Positions 57,438 through 57,756 of a DNA stretch of 57,756 bases are shown in pieces. The notes under the pieces are model-generated. The model saw only the letters and a list, made by a program, of their open reading frames with translations, ran no database searches and was not told the origin of the DNA. Each line of letters starts with the position of its first letter. The stretch's first letter is position 1. The DNA lies in contig CANREC010000003.1 of the NCBI GenBank assembly GCA_947629535.1, positions 1 to 57,756 of the forward strand, read 5' to 3'. The translations under genes and the position numbers were made by a program. The DNA is from an uncultured Clostridia bacterium (lineage in GTDB: Bacteria > Bacillota > Clostridia > Christensenellales > Borkfalkiaceae).

Positions 57438-57756
57438 AGGGGAAATTCTCTTTCTCCTATATGACAGTTATCCCGATAAAATCATTTTAACTATAAAAAC
57501 CCACATATCACTTCTTATATACACCAAAACCAATGGTGTGAAACAACCTTTTGTGTTTTCATTCGACTTTTTTCGATTTCCATTGGGTCGGTGGGAATGT
57601 GTAAAAAATTCGGTAAGGAAAGATACTGACTTTGTTGGGAGATAGACAACTCACGGATATTACACAAGACCGTTTTAACATTACGAAAGATACAGATTTT
57701 ACCGTTTACAGGGGAATTTCGGAAGTCAGAAAACCTATTTGAAGGGAAGAATCTAT
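57438..57756. other. Gene-free A+T-rich end of window, possible origin region
   Basis: No ORF is credible here. The stretch lies just upstream of the rep operon, where origins of rolling-circle elements often sit. GATATTACAC at about 57658-57667 resembles the TATTAC nick sites of CRESS elements but is flanked by only a 4-bp stem (ACGG/CCGT), so I do not call an origin. The right attachment site of the element is not in view. Confidence 0.3.

Noticed and set aside
57651-57685. CRESS-type nonanucleotide origin at GATATTACAC
   Set aside because: Only a 4-bp stem (ACGG/CCGT) and two mismatches to TAATATTAC; chance occurrence is likely in A+T-rich DNA.

Overview
The window looks like chromosomal DNA of an endospore-forming member of the Clostridia. 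The spore genes spoIVA, spoVAD and spoVAE are present, promoters read as consensus sigma-A boxes with 17-bp spacing, Shine-Dalgarno sites are AGGAG-like, and the gene content (SecA with a SEC-C tail, RF2, TsaD, RsfS, NadD/YqeK, Hsp33) is typical of that group. A gut-associated Christensenellales-like lineage is my guess from the style of the genes and interspersed repeats; it is not shown by the sequence. The first ~50.5 kb is moderately GC-rich with short intergenic gaps. The last ~6.5 kb is visibly richer in A+T and has a mobile-element gene set.

Left part (1-23.5 kb, nearly all minus strand): a secreted Ig-like lipoprotein; spoVAD-spoVAE; a secA-prfB-tsaD housekeeping run; then a single 13.3-kb gene for a ~4436-residue surface protein with its own strong promoter, a long hairpin-rich 5' leader and a perfect bidirectional terminator. 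Middle (23.8-31.3 kb): a DeoC-like protein lacking the catalytic lysine, a small membrane protein, rsfS, a fused nadD-yqeK gene with a promoter placed so that its mRNA should be leaderless, an unknown membrane protein, and a tightly packed run from a ComEC-like metallohydrolase through recX and birA to a bifunctional NAD(P)HX repair enzyme.

Sugar region (31.4-39.3 kb): araB-araD-araA run from one promoter carrying a palindromic operator, with a terminator after araA; next come a GH36 alpha-galactosidase, a UDP-sugar pyrophosphorylase and a 114-residue unknown protein, joined by ATGA stop/start overlaps. A structured, non-coding-looking element sits between araD and araA. Then (39.3-50.5 kb) mscS, spoIVA, a chain of five minus-strand genes (YesL-like membrane protein, methyltransferase, hslO, TPR protein, HEAT-like protein) and a divergent plus-strand lysine/diaminopimelate operon asd-dapA-dapB.

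Right part (50.5 kb to end): a tRNA-Thr(GGU) locus in which a 38-bp 5' half of the tRNA is duplicated 166 bp upstream. The full copy has an unusual C at T-loop position 55. To its right lie a macrodomain protein, a tyrosine integrase with a Cro/XRE-like helix-turn-helix inserted in it, two unknown proteins, a hypoxanthine-DNA-glycosylase-like protein, an XRE repressor, and a Rep protein with the HUH endonuclease plus superfamily 3 helicase layout of CRESS-DNA replication initiators, preceded by a small HTH protein. Two of the element's promoters carry matching TACG/CGTA palindromes at the same place over the -35. This integrative, rolling-circle-replicating element, whose right end lies outside the window, is the most likely place for an undescribed system. 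A family of GGATCC-containing short palindromic repeats is scattered through the chromosomal part.
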